Position numbers and translations under genes: made by a program
The notes under the pieces: model-generated
Told to the model about the DNA's origin: nothing
Database searches by the model: none
What the model saw: the letters and a program-made list of their open reading frames with translations, nothing else
Assembly: GCA_025558075.1 (NCBI GenBank)
Contig: JAHLKF010000034.1
Location: 93,522-157,521, forward strand
Source: Gaertneriomyces semiglobifer
Taxonomy: Eukaryota; Chytridiomycota; Chytridiomycetes; Spizellomycetales; Spizellomycetaceae
Length of the DNA stretch: 64,000 nucleotides
Direction of reading: 5' to 3'
Part shown: positions 55,808-63,925 of the stretch, in pieces
Layout of the letters: each line of letters starts with the position of its first letter
Numbering within the stretch: position 1 is the first letter of the stretch

Positions 55808-56542
55808 TTATTCTGTGCTCGGTTTTCCCTCGGTGAACACGTCCTCATTCTTTGGTGTCTTTAGATCAATGTAGAGGAATGAATACGGTTCTTTTGTTGC
55901 TCGATCTGCAACATCGATAAACTCGCGTTCAGTGAGGTGACATCTCAGTTCAGGTGCGATCTTTTCATATTGCTTCATATTCAGTCGATAAAGAATGACG
56001 TGTGTGTTATTGACACGCTGCAATGGTGTCATTTGCAGAGTGTCATGGAAGGAGCACATTAATGAAATGCCGCTGTGTCTCGCTCGAGAGTACAGAGTGT
56101 CCAGCATCTCTTTGATACCGCTGGATATTTCTTCATGTTTCTTGAGTTCCTTCTTCGGGTCATTGCCGGTCTGTCTAGCGAGTATTCCATAGTCGTCGAT
56201 AACAATAAGAATGTGTTGTCGTGTTTTGTCTGTTCTGTAGAGCATGCGTTGTTTTTCAAACAAGGCGTTGAGGACATGGTTGGAGACTAAATGAGAAATG
56301 TATACATTGTTCTTTCGCTTAAGGCTGCTCCAAATGGGATCTTCAATGGAGGGTGTAAATATGCACACCGCAGAGTACGCTGGAGCAAGTTTCTCGATAA
56401 GGTTGACTTGACAAGTTGTTTTACCGGATCGTGAAGAGCCGACAATGGAGAGAACAAAGAACTTTCTGGGAAATCCGTTCGGTGTCTTATCAACGAGTTT
56501 TACCTCGTTTTCTTTGGGGATCTTTACCTTGTGAATGTACAT
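55808..56542 (-). CDS. FtsK/HerA (A32-like) genome packaging ATPase
   Basis: 244 residues from the ATG at 56542. FFVLSIVGSSRSGKTTCQVN is Walker A (near residue 36), HILIVIDDYGILAR is Walker B (near 113), followed by a RARHSGISLMCSFHD sensor-type segment and a C-terminal PYSFLYIDLKTPKNE. These are the markers of the packaging ATPase shared by Polintons, PLVs, virophages and giant viruses. It translocates the genome into the preformed capsid. The gene is intact, unlike its relative in element 1, and is divergent from the penton-like gene with only 53 bases between the ATGs. Confidence 0.9.
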   Translation of the reverse strand: MYIHKVKIPKENEVKLVDKTPNGFPRKFFVLSIVGSSRSGKTTCQVNLIEKLAPAYSAVCIFTPSIEDPIWSSLKRKNNVYISHLVSNHVLNALFEKQRMLYRTDKTRQHILIVIDDYGILARQTGNDPKKELKKHEEISSGIKEMLDTLYSRARHSGISLMCSFHDTLQMTPLQRVNNTHVILYRLNMKQYEKIAPELRCHLTEREFIDVADRATKEPYSFLYIDLKTPKNEDVFTEGKPSTE

Positions 56543-56553
56543 AGCGGATTAAT

Positions 56554-56566
56554 TTCTTCTTAATAG
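56554..56566. promoter_or_regulatory. Divergent promoter motif TTCTTCTTAATAG
   Basis: The 53-base gap between the ATPase and penton-like ATGs contains TTCTTCTTAATAG. The same TCTTCTTAATA string occurs at 60966-60976, in the other very short divergent gap of element 2 (between the 60954 and 61001 genes). In both, an ACAAG follows 5-10 bases later. A shared late-gene promoter is a reasonable inference from two sites. Confidence 0.4.
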
Positions 56567-56595
56567 TATAACAAGCAACATATTTTGTCGTCTAT

Positions 56596-57345
56596 ATGTA
56601 TAGAGAATATATTCTGAATACGGCCATAGTCGGGGACTCGAGCAATGCTACATTCTATATCTCTCCTCCTCAGAGCATCTATGCATTCCGTGTGATCTCG
56701 GTGAATTTCATTCAATCGTGGGACATGATGAATAGTACTAACAATACCATCCTCTTTGCAGAGATGGGCGACACCACTCCACGAAAAGCCACAATCGCAC
56801 CGGGACATTACAATGCGTTTAATATTGGTGCAGCAGTAGCAACTGCAATGTCGGGTGCAGGATCGCAGCCATATACCTGCACCTATGACGAGCGAACTCG
56901 ACGATTGAGGATCGAAACGACAGGAAGTAAAGAGTTCAAACTGATTGAAGGTGCACGAGGTAGCACTGCATACTTGCAACTCGGAATGAGTAAATCGAGC
57001 GAAAGCGGTTACGCATTACCGGGCTTTACTCTGCCTGCTCCTTTGAATCTATCTGCAAGTCAACCGATTCTTCTCACTAGCAGAACTCTGCAAACGTCAA
57101 ACGGAATTACATATGTTGCAGGAATTAACAGTGATATCAACGTACTGGCGTGTATCACACCGGACTCCTTTAATGATGTAGTGTCCTGGGTAAACCCGAG
57201 TGACAAAATGTTCCAGACGGGAGAAATCAGCATGAGTTCTATTGACATCCAATTATTTGACAGCCAAACGATGCAACAAATCAAGACCACTGCTCCAATC
57301 GTTGTTGTTCTTGGTGTGTATGATGATCCTGCAGACCTTTTTTGA
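56596..57345 (+). CDS. Penton-type minor capsid protein
   Basis: 249 residues, one exon, beta-rich. LNLSASQPILLTSRTLQ, a middle block INSDINVLACITPDSFNDVV and a C-terminal SSIDIQLFDSQTMQQIKTTA then PIVVVLGVYDDP follow the pattern of Polinton/PLV single jelly-roll minor capsid proteins, whose end typically reads as an I-x-I-x-L-x-D strand, a turn and a last hydrophobic strand. Its place between the ATPase and the capsid-like B gene supports this. The remnant at 48984 in element 1 shows the same C-terminal pattern. Confidence 0.6.
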   Translation: MYREYILNTAIVGDSSNATFYISPPQSIYAFRVISVNFIQSWDMMNSTNNTILFAEMGDTTPRKATIAPGHYNAFNIGAAVATAMSGAGSQPYTCTYDERTRRLRIETTGSKEFKLIEGARGSTAYLQLGMSKSSESGYALPGFTLPAPLNLSASQPILLTSRTLQTSNGITYVAGINSDINVLACITPDSFNDVVSWVNPSDKMFQTGEISMSSIDIQLFDSQTMQQIKTTAPIVVVLGVYDDPADLF

Positions 57346-57386
57346 AGTTTTTTTTTCTTGATAGTGTTCAAGAAATCAACGATAAA

Positions 57387-57875
57387 ATGGAAGAAGAACA
57401 GCAAAAATCGATCGCCACAGCCCATCCCGAGGTTGAAGCAAGCGCTGCACAGGACACAGTACATGAAAATGTACAGGATCACGCGGAGGATGCTCCAAAG
57501 GCGAAGAGAAAGATGACTGAAAAGCAAAAGGCGGCACTCGACGCGGCTCGAGAGAAGCGCACAGCGCGATTGCGCGAAATGTCGAAGCAGAAGGCTGAAG
57601 AGGATGAGAAAAAACGGCTTGAGGAGGCCAAGAGACTGCTTCAGGAGGAAAAGGCAAAGAAGAAGGCAGCGCGATTAGCAAAGGCAGCAGCAAAACCACC
57701 CAAGAAGAAGCCAGTAAAAGCAAAGGCGCCAGTTGAACCAGAAGAGGAACATTCACCTCCCAATATAAAGATTCAGCCAACAAATCCAATTGCCTCAAGA
57801 TTATACGATCAGCAGGCCGAGGTCGCATTCAATAATCCTTATGATGTTATTTTTGGAAATACATACAGAAGGTAA
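57387..57875 (+). CDS. Lys-rich coiled-coil protein with AREKR motif
   Basis: The first ATG is at 57387 (162 residues); the open frame reaches back to 57342 without an ATG. KRKMTEKQKAALDAAREKRT begins a long basic coiled coil with KKKAARLAKAAAKPPKKKPV, and the end is NPYDVIFGNTYRR. It is very likely homologous to the element 1 protein at 38458-39165, which has the same opening motif and an IFG-containing end. Function is unknown; its place in the capsid block suggests a core or scaffold protein. Confidence 0.65.
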   Translation: MEEEQQKSIATAHPEVEASAAQDTVHENVQDHAEDAPKAKRKMTEKQKAALDAAREKRTARLREMSKQKAEEDEKKRLEEAKRLLQEEKAKKKAARLAKAAAKPPKKKPVKAKAPVEPEEEHSPPNIKIQPTNPIASRLYDQQAEVAFNNPYDVIFGNTYRR

Positions 57876-57933
57876 AGACATTCCGAGTACTGAATATTTT
57901 TTTAGTTGACATCTTGTAAGAAAACCCTTCAAG

Positions 57934-59181
57934 ATGTCAATTAACAATCAAACTTCCGGTAGTACTTATCCCGTAATTCCTGCAAATTGGATCTATGCAT
58001 CTCGTCAATTTGAGATGAACTCGGACGCTCTCTCTGAAAATGTTATGATTTATCGCCCAGTCAAGGACAGGCATGACTCAAGAGCCGCCGGATCTCCTAT
58101 CAAGGTGGTGATTGACTCTCCAAGTTCCTTTCTAAGGCCGCAAAGAACCTATATGTCATGCAGGATCACTCATTACAATTCAGACAGTTCTCCAAATACT
58201 AGCGTCACATCCAGCGATGTTGGATTGATGTCCCATTTTAGAACAGCGACACTACGAGTTTCGGGAAAGATTGCGGAAGAATACAGTGATTACCCTGAGC
58301 ACTTGAGTCAGCAATATACCTATGAAACTGCTGCAAGACGCAAGTATTTGCGATTGCTCGAAGGGGCTGGAAATGCCGACGCCATTAAGAATGCTAACGG
58401 TTCTGCTATTGTCCGCCATCACTTACGCTTTGGATTGCTTAACAACGTTAATGGGAACCCTTTACCCCTGTGCCTTTGCCCGAACCAGGCGGTGGAATTG
58501 ACGCTTACATTGAACACTCCCCAGCAAGCAGTTACTAATGCACCTAGTGGAGGTTATTTTGTAGTGGATGATGTCCGAATCGTTGCCCAACTGGTAACTC
58601 CAGCAGCCGAGTTCTTATCTTCCGCATGGGCAGGTATTCGAAACGGCAAGTACCTAGAACTAGATTACGTTGCAGGCGTTCAAACCACGAACCCATGTAG
58701 TGGCGCGACTCAAAATAACTTTATTATTCCTCTCAGCAACAGTCGAGTGGTAGGACTGATGCATCGCTTTAGAAGGGATGATGCTTACTCGACTACAACG
58801 GGGGATAAATCATTGATTTATGATAAGGCAAACCTGATCTCTTGGAGATACCAGTTGGGTCAGTGGAGATTGCCCTTGACAGAGGACTTTAAGGTAGAGG
58901 ATGCATTGATCAACGGTGCTTTATCGATGTCGGATTCAGAAAACTATGAAACTGAAGATGTTGACTTTGATAACTTTGACTCGAAGCGCTTTACCATAAG
59001 ACACAATTTCAAATCGATTGATGAAGAGATGTCGAGTGCTTTAAATTTAACAGGGTCAGATGGTAACCTCCGTTTGATCACCACTCATGCAAGCCCACCT
59101 CCCTCAACGAGCGTGTCTCTTCTAACCTCTGTTTTCGTGCATAGGACGCTCTTGATTGGAAATACGATAGATATAGTCTGA
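57934..59181 (+). CDS. Capsid-like protein B (paralog of capsid-like protein A)
   Basis: 415 residues from the ATG at 57934. Landmarks in the same order as in protein A are IYASRQF (20-26), SGKIAEEYSDYPEHLS (110-125), a VDDVRIVAQLVTPAAEFL strand block, ISWRYQLGQWRLPL and NFDSKRFTIRHNFK. The last 30 residues (after LRLITTH) have no counterpart in A and contain a Pro/Ser stretch. It is the larger of the two and lies on the opposite strand, on the other side of the ATPase and penton genes. Whether it is the major capsid and A a second hexon-type protein, or the reverse, cannot be told from sequence. Confidence 0.6.
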   Translation: MSINNQTSGSTYPVIPANWIYASRQFEMNSDALSENVMIYRPVKDRHDSRAAGSPIKVVIDSPSSFLRPQRTYMSCRITHYNSDSSPNTSVTSSDVGLMSHFRTATLRVSGKIAEEYSDYPEHLSQQYTYETAARRKYLRLLEGAGNADAIKNANGSAIVRHHLRFGLLNNVNGNPLPLCLCPNQAVELTLTLNTPQQAVTNAPSGGYFVVDDVRIVAQLVTPAAEFLSSAWAGIRNGKYLELDYVAGVQTTNPCSGATQNNFIIPLSNSRVVGLMHRFRRDDAYSTTTGDKSLIYDKANLISWRYQLGQWRLPLTEDFKVEDALINGALSMSDSENYETEDVDFDNFDSKRFTIRHNFKSIDEEMSSALNLTGSDGNLRLITTHASPPPSTSVSLLTSVFVHRTLLIGNTIDIV

Positions 59182-59287
59182 TTCCACACTTGTGGAGCGA
59201 AAGACCGATAAATGTGAAAACCTTGTTTTTTGATGGATCATAAAATCTATCAAAACACAATGATCATGGTGTTGGGGGACCAACGAC

Positions 59288-59446
59288 TTACTTCATACGT
59301 TTAAGCACGTAGGGTAAAAGTTGGGGAGGGACTTTGCTAAGATCCTTCTTTCCTTTCTTAGGAGGAGGTCTAATTTTTTGTGAGATAGTGGCCCTCCAAT
59401 TGGGGGATGGAGCAATTTTAGACGCTTTCATTCTTTTACCGGGCAT
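59288..59446 (-). CDS. Very small basic Lys/Pro-rich protein
   Basis: 52 residues from the ATG at 59446 to TAA at 59288. The composition is strongly basic (MPGKRMKASKIAPSPNW, then IRPPPKKGKKDLSKVP and a VLKRMK end). It fills the gap between the capsid-like B stop and the disordered protein gene. Such small basic proteins are common in virions of linear dsDNA viruses and may condense DNA. Support is an open frame in a compact region plus composition. Confidence 0.5.
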   Translation of the reverse strand: MPGKRMKASKIAPSPNWRATISQKIRPPPKKGKKDLSKVPPQLLPYVLKRMK

Positions 59447-59488
59447 TCTATGATATACGGGTATTATCTACTTATAAGCAACACTATT

Positions 59489-60517
59489 TTATTTCTTTCT
59501 GATGTAACCTTTGTTGCTACGAGCATCTGGTGGCCGATAATCCACATCCTTCCTCTTTCGTGTGCTTCGTCTCAAAGCAGGAGGATTTGCAACAACTGGT
59601 GTCGACACCAGCCCCGAGCCTGGGGCAGGCGGGACTAGGGGTGTGGATGCAGTATGAAGCGGTGTTCCAAAAGCCGGCATTTGTGGAGCGGTGGAGACCG
59701 GACCAGGAATATTCTGTTGAGATGCCCGAGGTGTCGGAGTGGGCTCAATTGGTGAATGTATGTAGGCACCTGGAATGGTCACTTGTGGATTCAGCAAACC
59801 TCTGCGTGCTGCAACCGATGTGGGAAGGATTCGCCTTGGAGAAATACCTGGACTTGAGCCGGGAGAAGATGATGCAGAGGAAGATGAAGATGAGGATGCT
59901 GAAAAAGGCGAACCTCCTCCTCCACCAGGAGGCCGCCACCAACCCATGTTTGGATCGTGGTTTGGCACCAAAGGTGCTGCTAGGAGATGCATTCTTACTC
60001 TTGCTTCGTGGTCGTCCTCAACGGGGCGCTTACTCCATGGGCCTGTCGATGGGGCTCGAAGCAGATGGGTTCTGGTGTATAACTCTTCATCACTGTTTTC
60101 CTTTGGAACCTTTGGCCATTTGATTTTTTTAGAATCCGGTTGCTTCGGAGGGTCATATTTAGTTGGCGACGGATATTTCACATTATCAACATCCATTGGC
60201 TCCAACTTGTACTCTGCGGGTTCCGCCTTCACATCAATATCCATGGGGCTTGTTCTAAAATCTTTTGTGACTGAATCCGATGGGAACTGAATAGGAGATG
60301 TTGCATGTGATTGAAGTTCGACCTTGTTGGTGGAACCGATCCGCCCTACTTCTGTAGACGTTTGCGTTCCGGCATCTGTCATGTTGATCGTGTGGTTCTG
60401 TCCTAGAATGACATTCTTTTCCTTTGCATTAGCAACCTCTGGAGCCCGAGGATCTGTTGCTCTTTCGACTTTCTTTGTGGTGTCACGAGAGTTTGATTTT
60501 GTTGCGCTCGCATCCAT
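59489..60517 (-). CDS. Disordered Pro/Ser-rich protein with basic C-terminus
   Basis: Up to 342 residues from the ATG at 60517. That start overlaps the upstream gene on the same strand by 115 bases; the next ATG at 60382 avoids the overlap and gives 297 residues. The protein is low complexity with Pro, Ser and Gly runs, PMDIDVKAEP and EPMDVDNV repeats, and a C-terminal RRSTRKRKDVDYRPPDARSN that could direct nuclear import. No family was recognised. The MDID/MDVD repeats resemble the MDIDG sequences in the disordered stretch of the element 1 HNH gene, perhaps by convergence. Confidence 0.5.
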   Translation of the reverse strand: MDASATKSNSRDTTKKVERATDPRAPEVANAKEKNVILGQNHTINMTDAGTQTSTEVGRIGSTNKVELQSHATSPIQFPSDSVTKDFRTSPMDIDVKAEPAEYKLEPMDVDNVKYPSPTKYDPPKQPDSKKIKWPKVPKENSDEELYTRTHLLRAPSTGPWSKRPVEDDHEARVRMHLLAAPLVPNHDPNMGWWRPPGGGGGSPFSASSSSSSSASSSPGSSPGISPRRILPTSVAARRGLLNPQVTIPGAYIHSPIEPTPTPRASQQNIPGPVSTAPQMPAFGTPLHTASTPLVPPAPGSGLVSTPVVANPPALRRSTRKRKDVDYRPPDARSNKGYIRKK

Positions 60518-60954
60518 CCTGGTTGGTGGAATGCAGAAGTTGTCCCGTCGCTGTTAACTTGAACAGCGACACTTCTAGGCAAATTGATATATCGTCCCTT
60601 TCTTGGAAAGAGATTGCCTTCATCAAGTTCGTCAAAGTATGCTTGTCTTGACTTCTCTTTCTCGACAGCAAGGAATGCAGCAACTGCATCTTTTTCGACT
60701 TTGCTTACATAGTCCGCTTCTCTGAAGCGAGGGTTGCCATTGGGGTTGAACTTGAGATCCGTGGTGACACTTGATACCTCACCTTTAGGGACGAAGAAGT
60801 GATCACGGAATTCTCGATTGAAAGTATTCTCAGGACCTGGCTTCCCATCGATAAACCCATATTGTCGTGCTTGGATGTTGGGAATAGGACGGTCCGGAAA
60901 GCCAGTCGGGTTCCATATCGGCAGTCTTAAATTTTCATTGTAGACAGCACTCAT
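60403..60954 (-). CDS. Hypothetical protein of element 2
   Basis: 183 residues from the ATG at 60954. NLRLPIWNPTGFPDRPIPN and a middle helical block AVAAFLAVEKEKSRQAYFDE are followed by a basic end (QRLLMQRKRMSF). It is divergent from the gene at 61001 with only 46 bases between ATGs and shares the TCTTCTTAATA promoter motif. Its place in the late-gene-like block suggests a virion protein, which is not shown. Confidence 0.5.
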   Translation of the reverse strand: MSAVYNENLRLPIWNPTGFPDRPIPNIQARQYGFIDGKPGPENTFNREFRDHFFVPKGEVSSVTTDLKFNPNGNPRFREADYVSKVEKDAVAAFLAVEKEKSRQAYFDELDEGNLFPRKGRYINLPRSVAVQVNSDGTTSAFHQPGWMRAQQNQTLVTPQRKSKEQQILGLQRLLMQRKRMSF

Positions 60955-60965
60955 TTTTTTGTATA

Positions 60966-60976
60966 GTCTTCTTAAT
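60966..60976. promoter_or_regulatory. Divergent promoter motif TCTTCTTAATA
   Basis: The motif lies inside the palindromic sequence AGTCTTCTTAATAAGACT in the 46-base gap between two divergent genes, matching the site at 56554-56566. ACAAG follows ten bases later. Confidence 0.4.
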
Positions 60977-61000
60977 AAGACTCGTACAAGATAATTTCAG

Positions 61001-61303
61001 ATGGCCAATTTTTTCCAAAGAGTGAAGGGCAAAGCCAACACCTTTTTCAAGAATGCACCAGCCAATATAACAAAAGCACGAAATTTCTTTTCAGGAGCAG
61101 TTAAAACCGCTGGAAAGGCAAATCGCTTCATTCAACATGTAAACAAGGGTGTGCAAGAGAATGACGTTTTTGGAGCCAAAGTCAAAGACGTTGGAAAGCA
61201 GGTGTCAGACTTTTCAGATATCGGGTTGAAAAAGATCCAGGATGTTCACGAGAAAGGAAGCAAATTTGCCGATCACGTTGCTCGATTTGATCCAAACGCA
61301 TAA
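61001..61303 (+). CDS. Small amphipathic basic protein of element 2
   Basis: 100 residues starting MANFFQRVKGKANTFFKNAP, with regularly spaced Phe and Lys that predict amphipathic helices, and later FFSGAVKTAGKANRFIQHVN. A membrane-active virion protein would look like this, but no homology is claimed. It ends 35 bases before the integrase ATG. Confidence 0.5.
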   Translation: MANFFQRVKGKANTFFKNAPANITKARNFFSGAVKTAGKANRFIQHVNKGVQENDVFGAKVKDVGKQVSDFSDIGLKKIQDVHEKGSKFADHVARFDPNA

Positions 61304-61338
61304 TATTCACTCCTTGAAGATATAGAGATCTCCCAGAT

Positions 61339-62577
61339 ATGGCAGACATATTTCAGCGAAGAAATTACTTCAAGCCGATCTCTGAAGAGGATGAACGGAA
61401 CTTGAAAGAAATGTTCTATTCCGACATGGCTTTCATGGGACGAGATCGTCTATGGCATTTATTTAAGAGCTGATACCCTGATAGCAAGATATCGCAGAGG
61501 GCCGTGCTAGATTGGTTAAAAAAACAGGAAATCCATCAAAAGATGACTAGGCCTATCGTATCAAAGGGTGGGATACGACCGATTTTGGCTTCGAAGCCAG
61601 GTTCGCTGCAGATTGACACGATAAACATGAGTTCTGTTTCATATAACGGCTACAGTTATATAGTGAATGCTATAGACATTCTCAGTAAGCGACTATATTC
61701 TCGAGCGATTCGGGCGAACACTCAACAAAACATTCGTAATTTTCTTCAATCGCTCGTAGATGATGGAGTGCAAATCAGATCGATCCAAAGTGACAACGGT
61801 GTCGAGTTCCAAGGGATAGTTCAGGAATTTGCAGGATCGAGGGATATCCCATGGCGTTTCAGCAAGGCGGGTTCACCGCAAACAAACGCGCTGGTAGAAC
61901 GCATGAACGCAACACCAAAAAAAATGATCTATTCGTCGATAAAACTTGGAGACCGTAATTGGGTAGAGAGTCTGCCGAAGATTGTCAATAATATCAACTC
62001 GACGGTGTCGTTTGGGGCGGGGCGCAAACTTCTCACACCAGATCAAATTGAACGCAATGTAGAAGAAAGTTATCGAGCGCAGGTTACTCTGAGGACAAAA
62101 GGGCGAGGAGTAAAAGTGCTTCCACCATTCAAAGTTGGGGATCGAGTGCGGCTGCTTATACAAGAGAACACGGACATTCGACGACCATCGAAAACAGGAT
62201 ATTTTGGCGATGAAATTCATACGATCGAGGGAGTTGTTCCGAACCCACACCCGAATTACATGGATGCGTACAAGTTATCAGGACAACAAGGGCTCTTTGC
62301 CGCATACCGACTCCGATTAGTGCCTGAGGGTACTGTAACCACACCATCAACTGTTGAAGATAATGATGACAGCGATCAAGACACTGGAAGCGAAGGAGAT
62401 TATGAGGTCGAAACAATATTGGATAAGCGCACTCGACGCCAACGAAGAGGCCAACCTCAAGTAACAGAGTATCTTGTTCTATGGAGAGGATATGATCGTA
62501 GTGAAGCGACATGGGAGCCGGTGTCAAACCTACAAAACGCTCGAGAGGCCATATATGCGTTTGAAAATACCCACTAG
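61339..62577 (+). pseudogene. RVE (DDE) integrase with C-terminal chromodomain, interrupted by in-frame TGA
   Basis: The ATG at 61339 opens an N-terminal helical domain of Polinton integrase type (LKEMFYSDMAFMGRDRLWHL) that stops after 44 residues at TGA 61471-61473. The same frame then continues without break (SKISQRAVLDWLKKQ) into the catalytic core: LQIDTINMS (first Asp), IQSDNGVEFQG (second Asp) and SPQTNALVERMNATPKKM (Glu). The C-terminus is a chromodomain (EYLVLWRGYDRSEATWEP) preceded by a YEVETIL strand. The downstream open frame begins only at a GTG at 61504. Integrases of this class insert linear DNA, and the chromodomain would steer insertion to methylated histone. Because only one codon is wrong, the mutation looks recent. 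A full-length product would need readthrough. Confidence 0.75.
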
Positions 62578-62700
62578 AACTACGATGTAAGCGAAAATCA
62601 TCGATGTAAGTATTTACATCGTTTGATGTAATTTTATTTTCCTATATAAGAGGAAGGTACAAGTGTATAACAACGTCCATTGTTAGTATCAAAATAGACA
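62578..62700 (+). promoter_or_regulatory. Intergenic promoter with TATA box before the tyrosine recombinase
   Basis: These 123 bases contain a CGATGTAAG/TTACATCG-type inverted repeat near 62580-62630 and CTATATAAGAGG at about 62643, roughly 58 bases before the ATG at 62701. Promoter function is inferred from position. Confidence 0.45.
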
Positions 62701-63749
62701 ATGTCAGCCGAAGCAGGAACAAAGCGCAAGTTCTGCGAGTATTCATTGGAGGAAATTGCTCAAATCAAGAAATTACAACCCAACCATAACATTGTTAAGA
62801 CTTTAAAGAACCAACTGTTAGTGGAAGATATCGACGAGATCATTGGTGATCCTCACCTTCTTATTGAGTTTTACCGTAAGCCTTTGAAACACCTGAATGA
62901 GAATTCCTTCGGCAATTATGTGGGCTACATGGCCACATTCTTAAAGCAATGCAACGAGAAAGGTGAACTCGATCAGGAGATGGATAAAGTCATTGAAGTA
63001 CTGCAAAAGGAAGCAAAGGAACTACGGGCTCCTGCTGCTGAAAAACGTACTAAAGGAGAACCTAGTGAGCGTGAATTGAAACAAGGCGTCACCGGTTTCC
63101 AATTCCCAACCATCCTTTCAGCAGTTGAACGGAATTATGAACATGTTGTCAAGGGCTTGTTCTTGAAATCAGAGATCCACAGGCTTCAAAAGCAAGAGTA
63201 CATTGAACTCCTCCGCGGCGTCATTCTGTGTGCATGTACTATGATGCCAAACATCCGCTCCATGTGGACTCGAGTAAAAGTGTCGCCATTCAACACTGAC
63301 ACGGAGGATGGCATTCTCTTCTCGAACGAACGTGCGATTCTGATGTTCAATAGTAACCGAAAACGACAACATGATCCTTACATTCAAGATATTAAGGATC
63401 CCAAATTGTTCCAAATCCTAGTGAAATGGAAGCGGTTCCTAAATCGTCAATTTCCAAATGGGACCACGTACTTCTTTGTGGACTTTTATGGCAATCAGAT
63501 GACACCTCAAAAGTTCACAGGATACATTCAAGAGTGTTGCAACAAGTTGGTACAAAAGAACTTGGTATATCGGATTTGCGACGTATGCAGATTACCGATT
63601 TAATCAACAAGCATGGCAATAATCCGCCATACATCAATGCAATTTACAAGGATTTCCATCATACTCGCCAGGAGTTCGACAGGTATTATAAGACAAACAA
63701 TGTTGACGTAGAACCGGTAGATGATTCCTTCTTTGATGTGGACGAGTAG
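62701..63749 (+). pseudogene. Tyrosine recombinase, split by a one-base frame change
   Basis: The frame from the ATG at 62701 gives an N-terminal helical (core-binding) domain and the start of the catalytic domain, with the first Arg in MMPNIRSMWTRVKV and a beta-hairpin Lys region NSNRKRQHDPY, but ends at 63603. The remaining motifs are in another frame (minus one) that is open to 63749: VGTKELGISDLRRMQIT with the second Arg, then HHTRQEFDRYYK with the His and nucleophile Tyr. The change must occur at about 63530-63560. No canonical slippery heptamer was seen there. This recombinase type is found in PLVs and Cryptons. It would be a second, independent integration route in this element. Confidence 0.65.
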
Positions 63750-63796
63750 CAGAGTTCGTGTTAGTTACAAAGGCGGTTAGAGCATCCCATAAATAG

Positions 63797-63823
63797 TTAT
63801 CGATAAATGTGGTTTATCGATAA
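63797..63823. repeat. Two TTATCGATAA palindromes
   Basis: TTATCGATAA occurs at 63797-63806 and 63814-63823, just after the recombinase gene. The same 10-mer is at 49767-49776 in the left flank of element 2, and related CGATAA sequences occur near 36333, 49736 and 49836. Possible protein-binding or end-associated sites, on weak evidence. Confidence 0.45.
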
Positions 63824-63925
63824 GGCTTGTCTTTTATTGTGTTTAATACAGGTTCAAACGCGAATGCGTTTGTTCTTCAAGTTTATTTTTATTTATTATG
63901 GTCTCCATAAGTAAATAAAAAGGAG

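Noticed and set aside
61471..61473. Alternative genetic code (TGA as Trp) or selenocysteine to explain the integrase stop
   Set aside because: Other genes in the element have no internal TGA, several element and host genes end with TGA, and no selenocysteine insertion structure was evident.
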